Positions 1-8,512 are shown, counted from the first letter of the stretch. The stretch is 54,517 nt of DNA from Anaerolineales bacterium (GCA_016932715.1 JAFGCG010000118.1:1-54517); one strand, 5' to 3'. Numbers and translations: made by a program. Notes: generated from the letters alone by a model not told the origin.

Positions 1-40
1 CAGACCACTCATCTGCCCATTGCCGCTCTCCAAAAAATGG

Positions 41-80
41 TTCACTTTTGAAGTTTTGTTCAGTTCACTTTTGAAGTTTT
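41..80. repeat. Two direct copies of a 17-bp repeat
   Basis: The 17-mer TTCACTTTTGAAGTTTT occurs at 41-57 and again at 64-80, a 23-bp period. It lies in the gene-free first 300 bases of the window. No function is evident. Confidence 0.8.
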
Positions 81-142
81 CCTTACACGGCGCGCCACAT
101 CGATTGCCGGGACTTTCTCAAACTCCACGGATCATTAAATCT

Positions 143-217
143 TTACCGCGAAGCACGCAAAGATCGCGAAGTTTTTTGGGGTTTTCTTCGCGTCCTTCGC
201 GCTCTTTGCGGTTCAAG
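143..217. repeat. Palindromic CGCAAAG/CGAAG-rich intergenic repeat
   Basis: The left half is built from GCGAAG and GCAAAG words, and the right half from their complements (CTTCGCG, CTTTGCG), separated by a T-rich loop, so the element can form a long imperfect hairpin. A related CACGAAG-type element is at 8911-8987. The rest of 1-300 holds nothing recognisable. Confidence 0.7.
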
Positions 218-300
218 GTTTTGCTTGGCAGCATTTTGAGAAAGCACCGCGCATGCCCTCCGTGGGGTCAAGCACCCGGCTGGGAGCGCAGCGCAGCCTC

Positions 301-780
301 CTATTTGGGAAGGATGGCAGTCAATTGCCGGGTCACGTTCTGCAGTGCGCCGGCATGACCCTTGATCTTGTTCACATCCCCGGTCTTCAAGCCGGTTTGT
401 ACATCCGAGATCGTTTTCGAGGTCGCGACGTTGCTGTCGATGATCTTTTGCGTGATGCTTTCGAGCTTGATGAGCATATCCAGGATGTTCTTCGGGATGA
501 TGGGCAAGCCTTTGGCAATCGGGAGCAGGCCGTCGAGAATATTGTTTGCAATGGTTGCATATTTGACAGTGAGCGTATGCAGAGTGCCGATGGAGTTGGT
601 AAGTTCGAGGGCGATCTCCTGGATCGAGTCGATCATGGATTTGTGTTCTTCGATCATGCCGGTGATGTCATTCAGGGAATCGGTCAGCTTGTCTGAAAAC
701 TTGACAGCCGGTCCGGCTGTACTGACAATGGCGCCAGCTTTTCCAATGGGTCTGATGGGCGGTTTGATGGGGGTGGGCAT
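301..780 (-). CDS. Hypothetical helical protein (159 aa)
   Basis: No family was recognised. The 159-residue product starts with a basic, proline-rich stretch (residues 1-15) and continues as amphipathic helices rich in Ile, Leu, Thr and Asp, without membrane segments or cysteines; it looks like a soluble helical-bundle or coiled-coil protein. The start is well supported: an AGGAGA Shine-Dalgarno lies 5 bases before the ATG. It is transcribed away from the helicase genes and has no partner gene inside the window. The even helical composition and strong ribosome site argue that it is a real gene. Confidence 0.65.
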   Translation of the reverse strand: MPTPIKPPIRPIGKAGAIVSTAGPAVKFSDKLTDSLNDITGMIEEHKSMIDSIQEIALELTNSIGTLHTLTVKYATIANNILDGLLPIAKGLPIIPKNILDMLIKLESITQKIIDSNVATSKTISDVQTGLKTGDVNKIKGHAGALQNVTRQLTAILPK

Positions 781-918
781 GGTGATCTCCTGTGAAATGA
801 ATTGTTGTAAATACTATACTTGGGTTTGTGTTCGAATACAACAGGATCAGGTTGACAAACCCCCTACAATATTCTTTTCGACAGGCCCCTGCCCCGCGGG
901 CATGATGGAAAAGCGTAG

Positions 919-924
919 TACAAT
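919..924 (+). promoter_or_regulatory. Putative -10 element (TACAAT) before the helicase pair
   Basis: TACAAT lies 56 bases before the ATG of the first helicase. No good -35 was seen, so only the -10 is proposed. Confidence 0.35.
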
Positions 925-980
925 TGTTCTATCGTCGATAATCTTTCTCATCCATCACACTGTTCCGTACATTTCCTTTT

Positions 981-3122
981 ATGACCGACTCTCTCCCTCC
1001 ACCCGGAATAAGCCTCAGCCCGGCTCAGCGTCAAATTATTGAAGCTCCCCTGAACTCGAAACTCTTTGTCTTGGGGCCCGCCGGGACGGGGAAAACCAGC
1101 GCGGGTGTCGAGCGGATGCGTCATCTGCTCGCGCAGGGAGTGCCGGGCGAATCGATCCTGATGCTCGCGGCGCAACGCAGTGTGCAGGAGCCATATCTCG
1201 ACCTGCTCTACAGCCCGGAACGCGCGGCCGGCGGCGAAGTGACCTCCGCGACCCTCGGCGGCGGACTCGCACGGCGGGTTTGCGACCTGTTCTGGCCCGT
1301 CGCGGGGGAGGCAGCCGGGTTTGCTCATCCCGATCAGCCGCCGGTCTTCCTCTCCCTCGAAACCTCGCAATATTACATGGCGCACATCGTGCGCCCGCTG
1401 CTGGACGAAGGCTATTTCGAATCCGTCACGATGGATCGCAACCGCCTCTATTCGCAGATCCTCGACAACCTGAACAAGGCTGCGATCGTTGGCTTTCACT
1501 ATACCGAAATCGCCTCCCGCCTGGATGCGGCGTACTTTGGCGACCCCGCCCAGCGCCGCGTCTACGCGGACGCACAGGATTGCGCGGTCCGCTTCCGCGA
1601 GTATTGCCTGCAGAATAACCTGATCGATTTCTCCTTGCAGTTGGAAATATTCACGAACATCCTTTGGCCCCTCGATACGGTTCGGGGTTATCTCACCCGC
1701 ACGTATCGTCATTTGATCTATGACAACGTGGAAGAGGACAGCCCGCGCGCCCACGATATCATCCGTGCTTGGCTGCCCGAGTTTGAATCTGCTTTGTTGA
1801 TCTACGACGAGAGCGGCGGTTATCGCCATTTTCTCGGCAGCGACCCGCTCACCGGTCAGGCGTTGAACGAATTGTGCGAGGAACAGATCGTGTTGAGTGA
1901 CTCGTTTGTGATGTCGGAAACCATCGCAAGTCTCGCCTCCAGCCTGGAGCAGATCATTTTGCCCTATCCCTCCGTCCCGGAGCCGGAAGCGGCTGGCGCA
2001 GAGGGCGTGGGGATCATTGCCGCTCGTTTTTATCCTGAGCTTCTCGACGCAGTGGTTGCACAAACCAAGTCGCTGGTCGAAGAGTCCGGGGTCCTACCGG
2101 CTGACATTGTCATCATTTCTCCCTTTCTCTCCGATGCCTTGCGTTTCTCTGTCATGAACCGTTTGGAGGCGGCGGGCATTCCGACTCGTTCTCATCGGCC
2201 TTCGCGGACCTTGCGGGATGAACCTGCCAGTCAGGCGCTTCTGACGCTGGCTGCGCTCGCGCACCCGGAGTGGAACATCCACCCGCCGCGCTTCGACGTG
2301 GCATATGCGCTGATGCAATCCGTCGCGGGACTCGATCTCGTGCGCGCCCAGCTGCTGGCAGAGATCGTCTACCGGCCGCGCGAGCTGCGGCTCTCGACGT
2401 TCGATGAGATCGATCCAGGCGTCCAGGAGCGGATCACGTTCGTGATTGGCAATCGCTACGCCATGCTGCGCGATTGGCTGCTGGCGTACCGTGAGGGGGA
2501 GGATCTGCCGTTCGATCACTTTTTGCGGAAGCTGTTCGGCGAAGTCCTTTCGCAGCCAGGTTTCGGTTTCCACACCGATTTCGACGCGGTGCGGGTGGCT
2601 TCCAGCCTGGTGGAGTCGGTGCGGCACTTCCGGCAGTCGCTCGAAGCAACCGTTTTGTTCCAGACGACGGACTCGCGCTTCCCGCATCTTGGAAAAGAAT
2701 ATACTCAAATGCTTCAGGATGGTGTGATCGCCGCTTCGTACGTGGAAGGCTGGCGGAGCCAGAACAAGGACGCGGTGCTGGTCGCGCCCGCGCACACCTT
2801 CCTGATGATGAACCGGCCGGTCACCGCGCAGTTCTGGCTCGACGTCGGCTCGAGCGGCTGGCACCAGCGCCTCGCCCAGCCGTTGACCCATCCGTATGTG
2901 CTGACCCGCGAATGGGAACCCGGCCGCATCTGGACGGACGCGGACGAAGTCGAGACCAGCCGCCAGGCGCTGAGGCGCGTTATCTCCGGCTTGCTGCATC
3001 GCTGCCGGGAACGCGTCTATCTGTGCATGGCGGAATTGGGCGAGAGCGGCTTCGAACAGCGCGGCGATTTGCTGCGGGCGTTCCAAAGAGTTCTGCAGAC
3101 AAGCGGGGATACAGGCGGCTGA
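981..3122 (+). CDS. UvrD/PcrA-like helicase with degenerate motifs (713 aa)
   Basis: The product resembles superfamily-1 UvrD/Rep helicases in its N-terminal half. Residues 32-39 form a perfect Walker A (GPAGTGKT, Lys38). The expected motif II (DEAQD) is replaced by D248-N-V-E-E-D, and the motif III region reads IYDESGGYRHF instead of GDPNQ. The C-terminal motifs V and VI are not recognisable. The protein therefore probably binds ATP but may not translocate as a normal helicase; this is inferred from motif loss. It is followed after 62 bp by a second, canonical UvrD gene, which recalls AddB/AddA pairs, where one subunit keeps only Walker A. No iron-sulfur cysteines or nuclease motif were seen. 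The start has only a weak ribosome site. Confidence 0.75.
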   Translation: MTDSLPPPGISLSPAQRQIIEAPLNSKLFVLGPAGTGKTSAGVERMRHLLAQGVPGESILMLAAQRSVQEPYLDLLYSPERAAGGEVTSATLGGGLARRVCDLFWPVAGEAAGFAHPDQPPVFLSLETSQYYMAHIVRPLLDEGYFESVTMDRNRLYSQILDNLNKAAIVGFHYTEIASRLDAAYFGDPAQRRVYADAQDCAVRFREYCLQNNLIDFSLQLEIFTNILWPLDTVRGYLTRTYRHLIYDNVEEDSPRAHDIIRAWLPEFESALLIYDESGGYRHFLGSDPLTGQALNELCEEQIVLSDSFVMSETIASLASSLEQIILPYPSVPEPEAAGAEGVGIIAARFYPELLDAVVAQTKSLVEESGVLPADIVIISPFLSDALRFSVMNRLEAAGIPTRSHRPSRTLRDEPASQALLTLAALAHPEWNIHPPRFDVAYALMQSVAGLDLVRAQLLAEIVYRPRELRLSTFDEIDPGVQERITFVIGNRYAMLRDWLLAYREGEDLPFDHFLRKLFGEVLSQPGFGFHTDFDAVRVASSLVESVRHFRQSLEATVLFQTTDSRFPHLGKEYTQMLQDGVIAASYVEGWRSQNKDAVLVAPAHTFLMMNRPVTAQFWLDVGSSGWHQRLAQPLTHPYVLTREWEPGRIWTDADEVETSRQALRRVISGLLHRCRERVYLCMAELGESGFEQRGDLLRAFQRVLQTSGDTGG

Positions 3123-3126
3123 GCTA

Positions 3127-3177
3127 TGACCATTGGCTGTTATCGACCATCTTCCATTGTCCATGGTCTATTGTCTT
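3127..3177. repeat. Word-type repeat (GACCAT / CCATTGTC) between the helicase genes
   Basis: The 62-bp spacer is made almost wholly of the words GACCAT, CCATTGTC and CATGGTC, which can fold on themselves. The same vocabulary fills 52208-52262, between the E1 alpha and E1 beta genes 49 kb away. Confidence 0.65.
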
Positions 3178-3184
3178 AAATAAA

Positions 3185-5518
3185 ATGTTAAACTTCATCC
3201 CTCGCCCCTCCCAGGAACAGATCCTCCGCTACCGCGGCGGCCGCCTCGGCATTGCGGCGGTGCCCGGCGCGGGCAAGACGCAGATCCTCTCCGCCCTGGC
3301 GGCGCAGATCATCGCCAGCGGCTCGCTCGGGGACGACCAGGAAGTGCTGATCGTGACGCTCGTCAACTCGGCGGTGGACAACTTCGAAGCGCGCGTCAAG
3401 CGGTTTTTCGATAATCCGCTCCAGGCGCTCTACAAGTATCGTGTCCGCACGTTGCATGGACTGGCGCACGACATCGTCCGCGAAAAGCCCGGTCACGTCG
3501 GGCTGGATGAGCGCTTTGCCATCATCGACGAGCGCGAAGCCGACTTCATCCGCCGCGAAGCGGTCAAAGCCTGGCTGAGCGTGCACGCCGAGTCGCTTGA
3601 CGATTATCTCGACCCGAACATGGACGAGCACAAGCGCGACTGGGTTCGCCGCGACCAGCTGCCGGAGATGATCTCGAACCTGGCGCTGGCATTCATTCGT
3701 TCCTCGAAGGATCGGCGCCTGACTCCTGCCAAGCTGCGCCTCCTGCTCGACCGTCAGCCGGCTCCGCTTCCATTGGCAGAACTTGGCCTGGAAATCTATG
3801 CCGATTACCAGCGCGCCCTCGCCTATCGCGCCGCCGTGGACTTCGACGACCTCATCCGCCTGGCGCTCGACATCCTCGAAATGGACGAAGAGTATCTCGA
3901 GCGTGTGCGCTATCGCTTCCCGTTTATCCTCGAGGATGAGGCACAGGACTCGAGCCGCCTGCAGCAGGACATCCTCGGCTTGCTTTCGGGCGCCCGCCCT
4001 GAGCGGATACTGAGCGTAGGCGAAGTGGCAGACGAAGGGGGGAACTGGGTGCGAGTGGGCGACCCCAACCAGGCGATCTTCGAGACGTTCACGACCGCCT
4101 CGCCTGAACTCCTGCGCGCGTTCATCGCCCAAAACCCCAGCGTGGACATGCCCGAGTCGGGGCGTTCGCAGCAATCCGTGATCGACCTTGCCAACTATCT
4201 GATCGACTGGGTGATGAATGAGCATCCCATCGAGGAGGCGCGGAGCGCTCTCGCGCCGCCGTACATCGAACCGGTCCCGCCGGACGACCCGCAGCCGAAT
4301 CCCCCGAACGATCGAGCCGCGATCCATTTCATTAGCAAGCGGCTCACAGCCGAGGAAGAGACCAAAGCAGTGGTCGACTCATTGAGCAAGTGGCTGCCGA
4401 AGAACCAGGATGCAACGGTCGCGGTGCTGGTGCCGCGTAACACCCGCGGCGTGGAAGTGATCAACGCCCTCAAGGCGAAGAACATCGAGTACGTGGAGTT
4501 CCTGAGCAGCACCTCCAACACACGTGCCGCGGCGGGCGCCTTGAGCAATTTGATCGCGTACCTGGCGGACCCACAGTCCGCCCCGAAGCTGGCGAAGGCT
4601 TATCAGGTCTGGCGGCGGGATTGGAAGGATGTCAAGGAGCGGCAGACCCTGATCCACGACACGAGCGCCTGGCTGAGGAAGGTGCGGAACGTGGAGGATT
4701 ATGTCAATCCGAATTTAGCTTTCGCGCGAGGCGAAACCCTCACCCCGGCCCCTTCGCGAAGCACCCCTGAGGGGCTCCCGAGGGGAGAGGGGGATTCAAT
4801 AGCGGAAGCCGTAGTCGCTGAAGGTGAAGAGGAGCAAGTCGCCGCAGAGCTGAACGATTTCCGCGTCCACGTCCGGCGCTGGCTGGAGTCGGTCATGCTG
4901 CCCATCGACCAGCTGGTGCTGACGCTCGCGCAGGATATCTTCACCGACGCCGCGGACCTGGCGCTGGCGCACAAGCTTGCTCTGGTCCTGCACAAAGCCG
5001 CGGACGACCACAAGGAGTGGCGCCTGCCCGAGCTGACCGCCGAATTGGCGGTCATTGCCAAGAACGAACGGCGCTTCATCGGCTTCTCCGCGGACGATTC
5101 GGGCTTCGACCCGGACCAGCACAAGGGCAAGGTGGTGGTGACGACGATGCACAAAGCCAAGGGGCTGGAGTGGGACCGCGTCTATTTGATGAGCGTGAAC
5201 AACTACGACTTCCCGTCGAACCAGCCGAACGATCGCTTCATCTCGGAGAAGTGGTTCCTGCGGAACAGTCTCAACCTGGAAGCCGAAGCGCTGGCGCAGT
5301 TGAACGCCGCGACCTCCTCGAGCGAGTACGACTGGTACGACGAAGGCGCCGCGACTCTGGCAGCCCGCCTCGATTACGTCAAAGAGCGCCTGCGCCTGTT
5401 CTTTGTGGGGATCACGCGCGCCAAAAAGGAATTGATTGTGACCTGGAATACCGGGCGGCAGGGCGATGCCACGCCGGGTTTGGCGCTCTCCGCACTGATG
5501 GGGTGGTGGGAGGAATGA
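3185..5518 (+). CDS. UvrD/PcrA-family DNA helicase (777 aa)
   Basis: This is a superfamily-1A 3'-5' DNA helicase by its motifs: Q-motif-like PSQEQ (residues 8-12), Walker A AVPGAGKT (Lys31), motif II D251-E-A-Q-D, motif III VGDPNQ (292-296), motif V MHKAKGLEWD (from 655) and motif VI FFVGITRAK (about 740). It is longer than UvrD cores mainly because of loop insertions. Two of these look repeat-derived: about residues 273-286 and 517-536. No nuclease domain follows, unlike AddA. The ATG at 3185 was chosen because the protein then begins just before the Q motif; an in-frame upstream extension would overlap the previous gene. It forms a likely operon with the degenerate helicase before it and the DUF4365 gene 19 bp after it. 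Confidence 0.9.
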   Translation: MLNFIPRPSQEQILRYRGGRLGIAAVPGAGKTQILSALAAQIIASGSLGDDQEVLIVTLVNSAVDNFEARVKRFFDNPLQALYKYRVRTLHGLAHDIVREKPGHVGLDERFAIIDEREADFIRREAVKAWLSVHAESLDDYLDPNMDEHKRDWVRRDQLPEMISNLALAFIRSSKDRRLTPAKLRLLLDRQPAPLPLAELGLEIYADYQRALAYRAAVDFDDLIRLALDILEMDEEYLERVRYRFPFILEDEAQDSSRLQQDILGLLSGARPERILSVGEVADEGGNWVRVGDPNQAIFETFTTASPELLRAFIAQNPSVDMPESGRSQQSVIDLANYLIDWVMNEHPIEEARSALAPPYIEPVPPDDPQPNPPNDRAAIHFISKRLTAEEETKAVVDSLSKWLPKNQDATVAVLVPRNTRGVEVINALKAKNIEYVEFLSSTSNTRAAAGALSNLIAYLADPQSAPKLAKAYQVWRRDWKDVKERQTLIHDTSAWLRKVRNVEDYVNPNLAFARGETLTPAPSRSTPEGLPRGEGDSIAEAVVAEGEEEQVAAELNDFRVHVRRWLESVMLPIDQLVLTLAQDIFTDAADLALAHKLALVLHKAADDHKEWRLPELTAELAVIAKNERRFIGFSADDSGFDPDQHKGKVVVTTMHKAKGLEWDRVYLMSVNNYDFPSNQPNDRFISEKWFLRNSLNLEAEALAQLNAATSSSEYDWYDEGAATLAARLDYVKERLRLFFVGITRAKKELIVTWNTGRQGDATPGLALSALMGWWEE
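4733..4795. repeat. REP-like palindromic repeat inside the helicase reading frame
   Basis: The CCCTCACCCC...CCCGAGGGGAGAGGGGG sequence is of the same type as the intergenic element at 9141-9205. Here it is read in frame and gives residues reading ETLTPAPSRSTPEG and onward, a peptide typical of translated intergenic repeats and foreign to UvrD proteins. Confidence 0.7.
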
Positions 5519-5537
5519 TTCGTGAAAGGATAAATAT

Positions 5538-6458
5538 ATGCCATCGATTACTAACGAACAATTGAAAGGTAATTTTGCAGAGAATCTTGTAGCGGAATGG
5601 ATCAGCCGGGTTTGCTTGGTTCGACCTGTGGCTGTGGGAACAGATATTGGCATAGATTTGTATTGTGAATCGCTACTCGAAAATGACCCCTATTTGCATT
5701 TCTGGGTTCAAGTAAAGGCAATTGGAGAAAAAGATATAATCACAAAAGACGGCATTGAGGTTGCATCGTATAGATTTACACGAAATCACTTGGAGTATTG
5801 GTCGCGCCAGCCTATACCTGTATATGCATTTTTAGTTCCTGTTATAGGATGGCCTCCTAAATATCCTGAAAGAATTTATGGAATACCTGTAACGCGATAT
5901 ATTGTTGAAAATGGTCTCCCAACAACAGAGACTATTAGGTTGGAAACCTCAGAGTGTACTAAGTTTGCAACTATCGACAAGGATTGGAATCAATTTGTTA
6001 CAAAGATTGTTCCTGTTGACTCTTCGATTCTTTTAATTAGTAAGGGATTGGTGTCGAATATTGATTTTCGTAAGTCCGAATATCAGCATTTTCCGCGTGA
6101 TTTTGCTTTGAGGTATTATGAAAAAATTTTGAATAATGTTCGAGATGCAGTCATAATCGTTGGCTCCGAGACTTTGAAAAGACAAAGTGATGACCATAAA
6201 GGTGTTCGTCAATTCTGTGAAACATTAGCATCACTTTTTATTCCATATGGAATGCATGAATTAGGGATTGATTTTTTAATCGAATCAGCGCTGAAAGACA
6301 GAGGTTTCGCAAGGGCTTTTGAATATTTAGATAGTATTCAAAGACAGGTGGTAATTCGAGAAGATATTGATGATTCTAAGAAGGCAGAACTGATTTCAAA
6401 ACTTGAATTGATTCAACAACGGGTCACAAACCTGATGAATGAGTCTAAGGCGGTATGA
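5538..6458 (+). CDS. DUF4365 domain protein, predicted nuclease-like
   Basis: The N-terminal 150 residues match the DUF4365 pattern, thought to be a PD-(D/E)XK-like nuclease fold: GTDIGID with Asp40, then WVQVKA with Gln58 and Lys60 as the D...QxK triad, and RFTRNHLEYW afterwards. The C-terminal half is helical and unassigned. The gene is clearly AT-richer than the helicase genes and uses more AT-ending codons, which suggests horizontal acquisition. It starts 19 bp after the helicase stop with an AAAGGA ribosome site, so it may be co-transcribed. DUF4365 proteins are often found in defence-like contexts; a role in DNA processing here is an inference from the domain and neighbours. Confidence 0.75.
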   Translation: MPSITNEQLKGNFAENLVAEWISRVCLVRPVAVGTDIGIDLYCESLLENDPYLHFWVQVKAIGEKDIITKDGIEVASYRFTRNHLEYWSRQPIPVYAFLVPVIGWPPKYPERIYGIPVTRYIVENGLPTTETIRLETSECTKFATIDKDWNQFVTKIVPVDSSILLISKGLVSNIDFRKSEYQHFPRDFALRYYEKILNNVRDAVIIVGSETLKRQSDDHKGVRQFCETLASLFIPYGMHELGIDFLIESALKDRGFARAFEYLDSIQRQVVIREDIDDSKKAELISKLELIQQRVTNLMNESKAV

Positions 6459-6511
6459 GTGTGTCCTGGCCCGAATCGATTTGGGAGTCTGAATCACAAT
6501 ATAAAAAGATG

Positions 6512-6557
6512 AAAAACGGTCTCGGACATGATATCAACGAGACCGTTTTGTGTTTTT
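6512..6557 (+). terminator. Terminator hairpin, copy 1 of a three-copy family
   Basis: AAACGGTCTCG and CGAGACCGTTTT arms enclose a loop of about 12 bases and are followed by TGTGTTTTT. Near-identical hairpins lie at 8350-8390 and 9099-9140. The sequence from here to about 6700 holds two further small palindromes (AGTCGGATTTATCCGACT, and AGCCCGTTGGGCT) but no supported gene. Confidence 0.8.
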
Positions 6558-6706
6558 ACAGAGCAGGGCTAACCCACAGGGTGCTTCGCGAAGCCGCTTG
6601 CTCAGCGCGTGGAAGCCCGTTGGGCTGGCGCAACGAGTCGGATTTATCCGACTTCAACGAACTGAGGCAGGGACTGCGCAGCGTCCCGCCGATTTAGGAA
6701 CTGGCT

Positions 6707-6712
6707 TACAAT
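6707..6712 (+). promoter_or_regulatory. Putative -10 element (TACAAT)
   Basis: TACAAT lies 38 bases before the start of the membrane protein gene; no clear -35 was seen. Confidence 0.35.
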
Positions 6713-6750
6713 AATCCACAGCAAAGATCTTCCCATCGAAGGACGGCAAT

Positions 6751-7389
6751 ATGGACCTCAAAAACCTCAACTTCACGGATTTTGTACGCTACAGCCTGAC
6801 GGGTCTCAATTTCATTCTTTTTGTTATCCTGTTACCTGTTATTTATTTTATGCCAGGCTCGCTCAGGGATCTGGTTTCAGAGACATCTGTGCTGGTGATC
6901 CTGTTGTTCAGTATTGCCATTGGTTATTTAATGGACATGCTGCAGGTCTACCAATTTGCTCTGAACTTCAGAAAGAATAAGGCAGTGTTCTGGCAACAAG
7001 TCGCCGAAACATTGGAAATTCCCGTTGAACAGGCACGCAGTTATTTTTCGATCACTTCAGTGATATGGGACGAAAACAGCGCCTACGATTTTGGGCGTCG
7101 CAGGGCGGAATGGGTATTGATTTTTCATACTGCCGCGGCACTGTTTATTTCGTTATTCGTGTGGATATTTCTTGTTGTTAGCTCTTATCTCAAAAACGGT
7201 TTCTCGGACAGTCTGTATTTGCCCATATGTGTTGCCCTGGTCACTTTTCTGCTGACTATTCGGTTATATCAAGTCGGCGTGAAGGAAGTGAATAAACATA
7301 ATCAGGAATTTCTGTTGGTCATGAGTGCAAATAAAAAGAAAATAAAAGAAGCGTGGAAACTGACCGAGAAAAATAAACTGGGTCGTTAA
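6751..7389 (+). CDS. Hypothetical membrane protein (212 aa)
   Basis: No family was recognised. Hydrophobic segments at about residues 18-36, 45-64, 120-147 and 155-172 predict four membrane helices, arranged as two hairpins around a soluble loop of about 55 residues containing FRKNKAVFWQQV. The C-terminus is a lysine-rich amphipathic tail, probably cytoplasmic. The gene is flanked by its own candidate promoter and by another membrane-associated gene 48 bp downstream. It is somewhat AT-richer than average. The function cannot be said from sequence. Confidence 0.7.
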   Translation: MDLKNLNFTDFVRYSLTGLNFILFVILLPVIYFMPGSLRDLVSETSVLVILLFSIAIGYLMDMLQVYQFALNFRKNKAVFWQQVAETLEIPVEQARSYFSITSVIWDENSAYDFGRRRAEWVLIFHTAAALFISLFVWIFLVVSSYLKNGFSDSLYLPICVALVTFLLTIRLYQVGVKEVNKHNQEFLLVMSANKKKIKEAWKLTEKNKLGR

Positions 7390-7396
7390 AATCGCT

Positions 7397-7402
7397 TACA
7401 AT
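7397..7402 (+). promoter_or_regulatory. Putative -10 element (TACAAT)
   Basis: The CGCTTACAATC context is nearly the same as at 6707 (GGCTTACAATA). It lies 36 bases before the ATG at 7438, whose ribosome site is GGAGG. No clear -35. Confidence 0.4.
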
Positions 7403-7437
7403 CAACTCCTGAGACAGACCCTCACCCGGAGGTTTTC

Positions 7438-8328
7438 ATGGCAAAACGAGCAAAAGCATCTGAAAACGAGACAGGCGTGGTCAAAGTGGTGGATCCGTTC
7501 TATGATTCGCCGGAAATCATCCATGCCGAATCGGAGCCGCCTCCGCCTCCCCGTCCGAGTGTGGGGCAGCGGGTCCGCCGCTTTTTTGACTTCCTGCTGC
7601 GTCTGATCGCCACATTGATCATTCTGGGCGTGATCGGCCTCGGACTGTATTATGGCTTGCCGCTGCTCTATCAGAAGTATATTGTGCCTGTGGAGCAGAA
7701 CACGGAGAATGTGACGGAATTGCAGTCCTGGCAGGAGCAGACCGATCAGAAGCTGGGGGACCTGCACAGCAGGCTGGAAACGATGGAAGCCGAACAGAGT
7801 CAGAACGCCGAAGCCCTGACCGAACTGGATGGGCGCGTGGGCGATATCGAGACCGGGATCGCTGCCCACACAAAATCGCTGGCTGCGCTGGAGCGGATGC
7901 AGTCCGAGCTTCAGGCGCAGGATGAAGCCGCTTCGTCTGAACTGCAGCGCCAGATCTATATTTTGAAGGCGATGGAACTGCTCTCGCGTGCCCGGCTCTT
8001 CATGTATCAAAGCAATTTTGGATTAGCCAGGCAGGATATCCAAATCGCGCGTGACCTGCTGGCTGAGGTCCAAAAGGATGCACCGAAACCTCTTGCGAAC
8101 GATCTGGATGCGGTCGTCCGCCGCCTGGACCTGGTCCTGTCCGATCTGCCGAACTTCCCCGTAGCCGCCAGCGACGACCTCAACATTGCCTGGCAGATCC
8201 TGCTTTCGGGCGTGCCGCAAGCCGGACCGACTCTCGGTCCAACGCCTGTACCCACAATCACACCCACCCCCGGCGCGACCTTCACCCCGACTCCTCAAGC
8301 AACGGTCGAGCCAACCGCAACGCAATAA
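7438..8328 (+). CDS. Single-pass membrane protein with coiled coil and Thr/Pro-rich tail (296 aa)
   Basis: A cytoplasmic basic N-terminus with a PPPPP stretch is followed by one membrane helix at about residues 58-80, a long heptad-rich coiled coil (about 88-165), a helical region reminiscent of HemX-type proteins (about 165-255) and a C-terminal tail of TPTP-type repeats (about 262-296). The topology suggests a protein anchored in the membrane with an extracytoplasmic coiled coil. TPTP-rich tails are common in Chloroflexota surface proteins. The GGAGG ribosome site supports the start. Its role is unknown; it could be a scaffold. A family terminator (8350-8390) ends the unit. Confidence 0.75.
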   Translation: MAKRAKASENETGVVKVVDPFYDSPEIIHAESEPPPPPRPSVGQRVRRFFDFLLRLIATLIILGVIGLGLYYGLPLLYQKYIVPVEQNTENVTELQSWQEQTDQKLGDLHSRLETMEAEQSQNAEALTELDGRVGDIETGIAAHTKSLAALERMQSELQAQDEAASSELQRQIYILKAMELLSRARLFMYQSNFGLARQDIQIARDLLAEVQKDAPKPLANDLDAVVRRLDLVLSDLPNFPVAASDDLNIAWQILLSGVPQAGPTLGPTPVPTITPTPGATFTPTPQATVEPTATQ

Positions 8329-8349
8329 GATATTCCATACATTGACTGC

Positions 8350-8390
8350 AAACGGTCTCGGACGTACAGTCAACGAGACCGTTTTTATTT
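8350..8390 (+). terminator. Terminator hairpin, copy 2 of the family
   Basis: AAACGGTCTCGG and CAACGAGACCGTTTTT arms followed by ATTT. The arms are nearly identical to copies 1 and 3 while the loops differ. Confidence 0.85.
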
Positions 8391-8512
8391 GGAAGTACCG
8401 GGTCCGGACAGGGGAACATCTATCCTGGCAGAGACAAATTCTAAGGTTATCCACATACTATTGCTGAAATTCGGCGGTACAATAAATACCAGTCGCTGGA
8501 TAGCGAAAGAGT

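Noticed and set aside
948..2063. 371-codon minus-strand ORF opposite the first helicase
   Set aside because: Shadow of the helicase frame: codon pattern and motifs belong to the plus strand.
6455..6697. 80-codon ORF overlapping the DUF4365 stop by four bases
   Set aside because: It runs straight through a terminator hairpin of the three-copy family and through palindromic repeat-like DNA, has no ribosome site beyond the overlap and no protein-like pattern.
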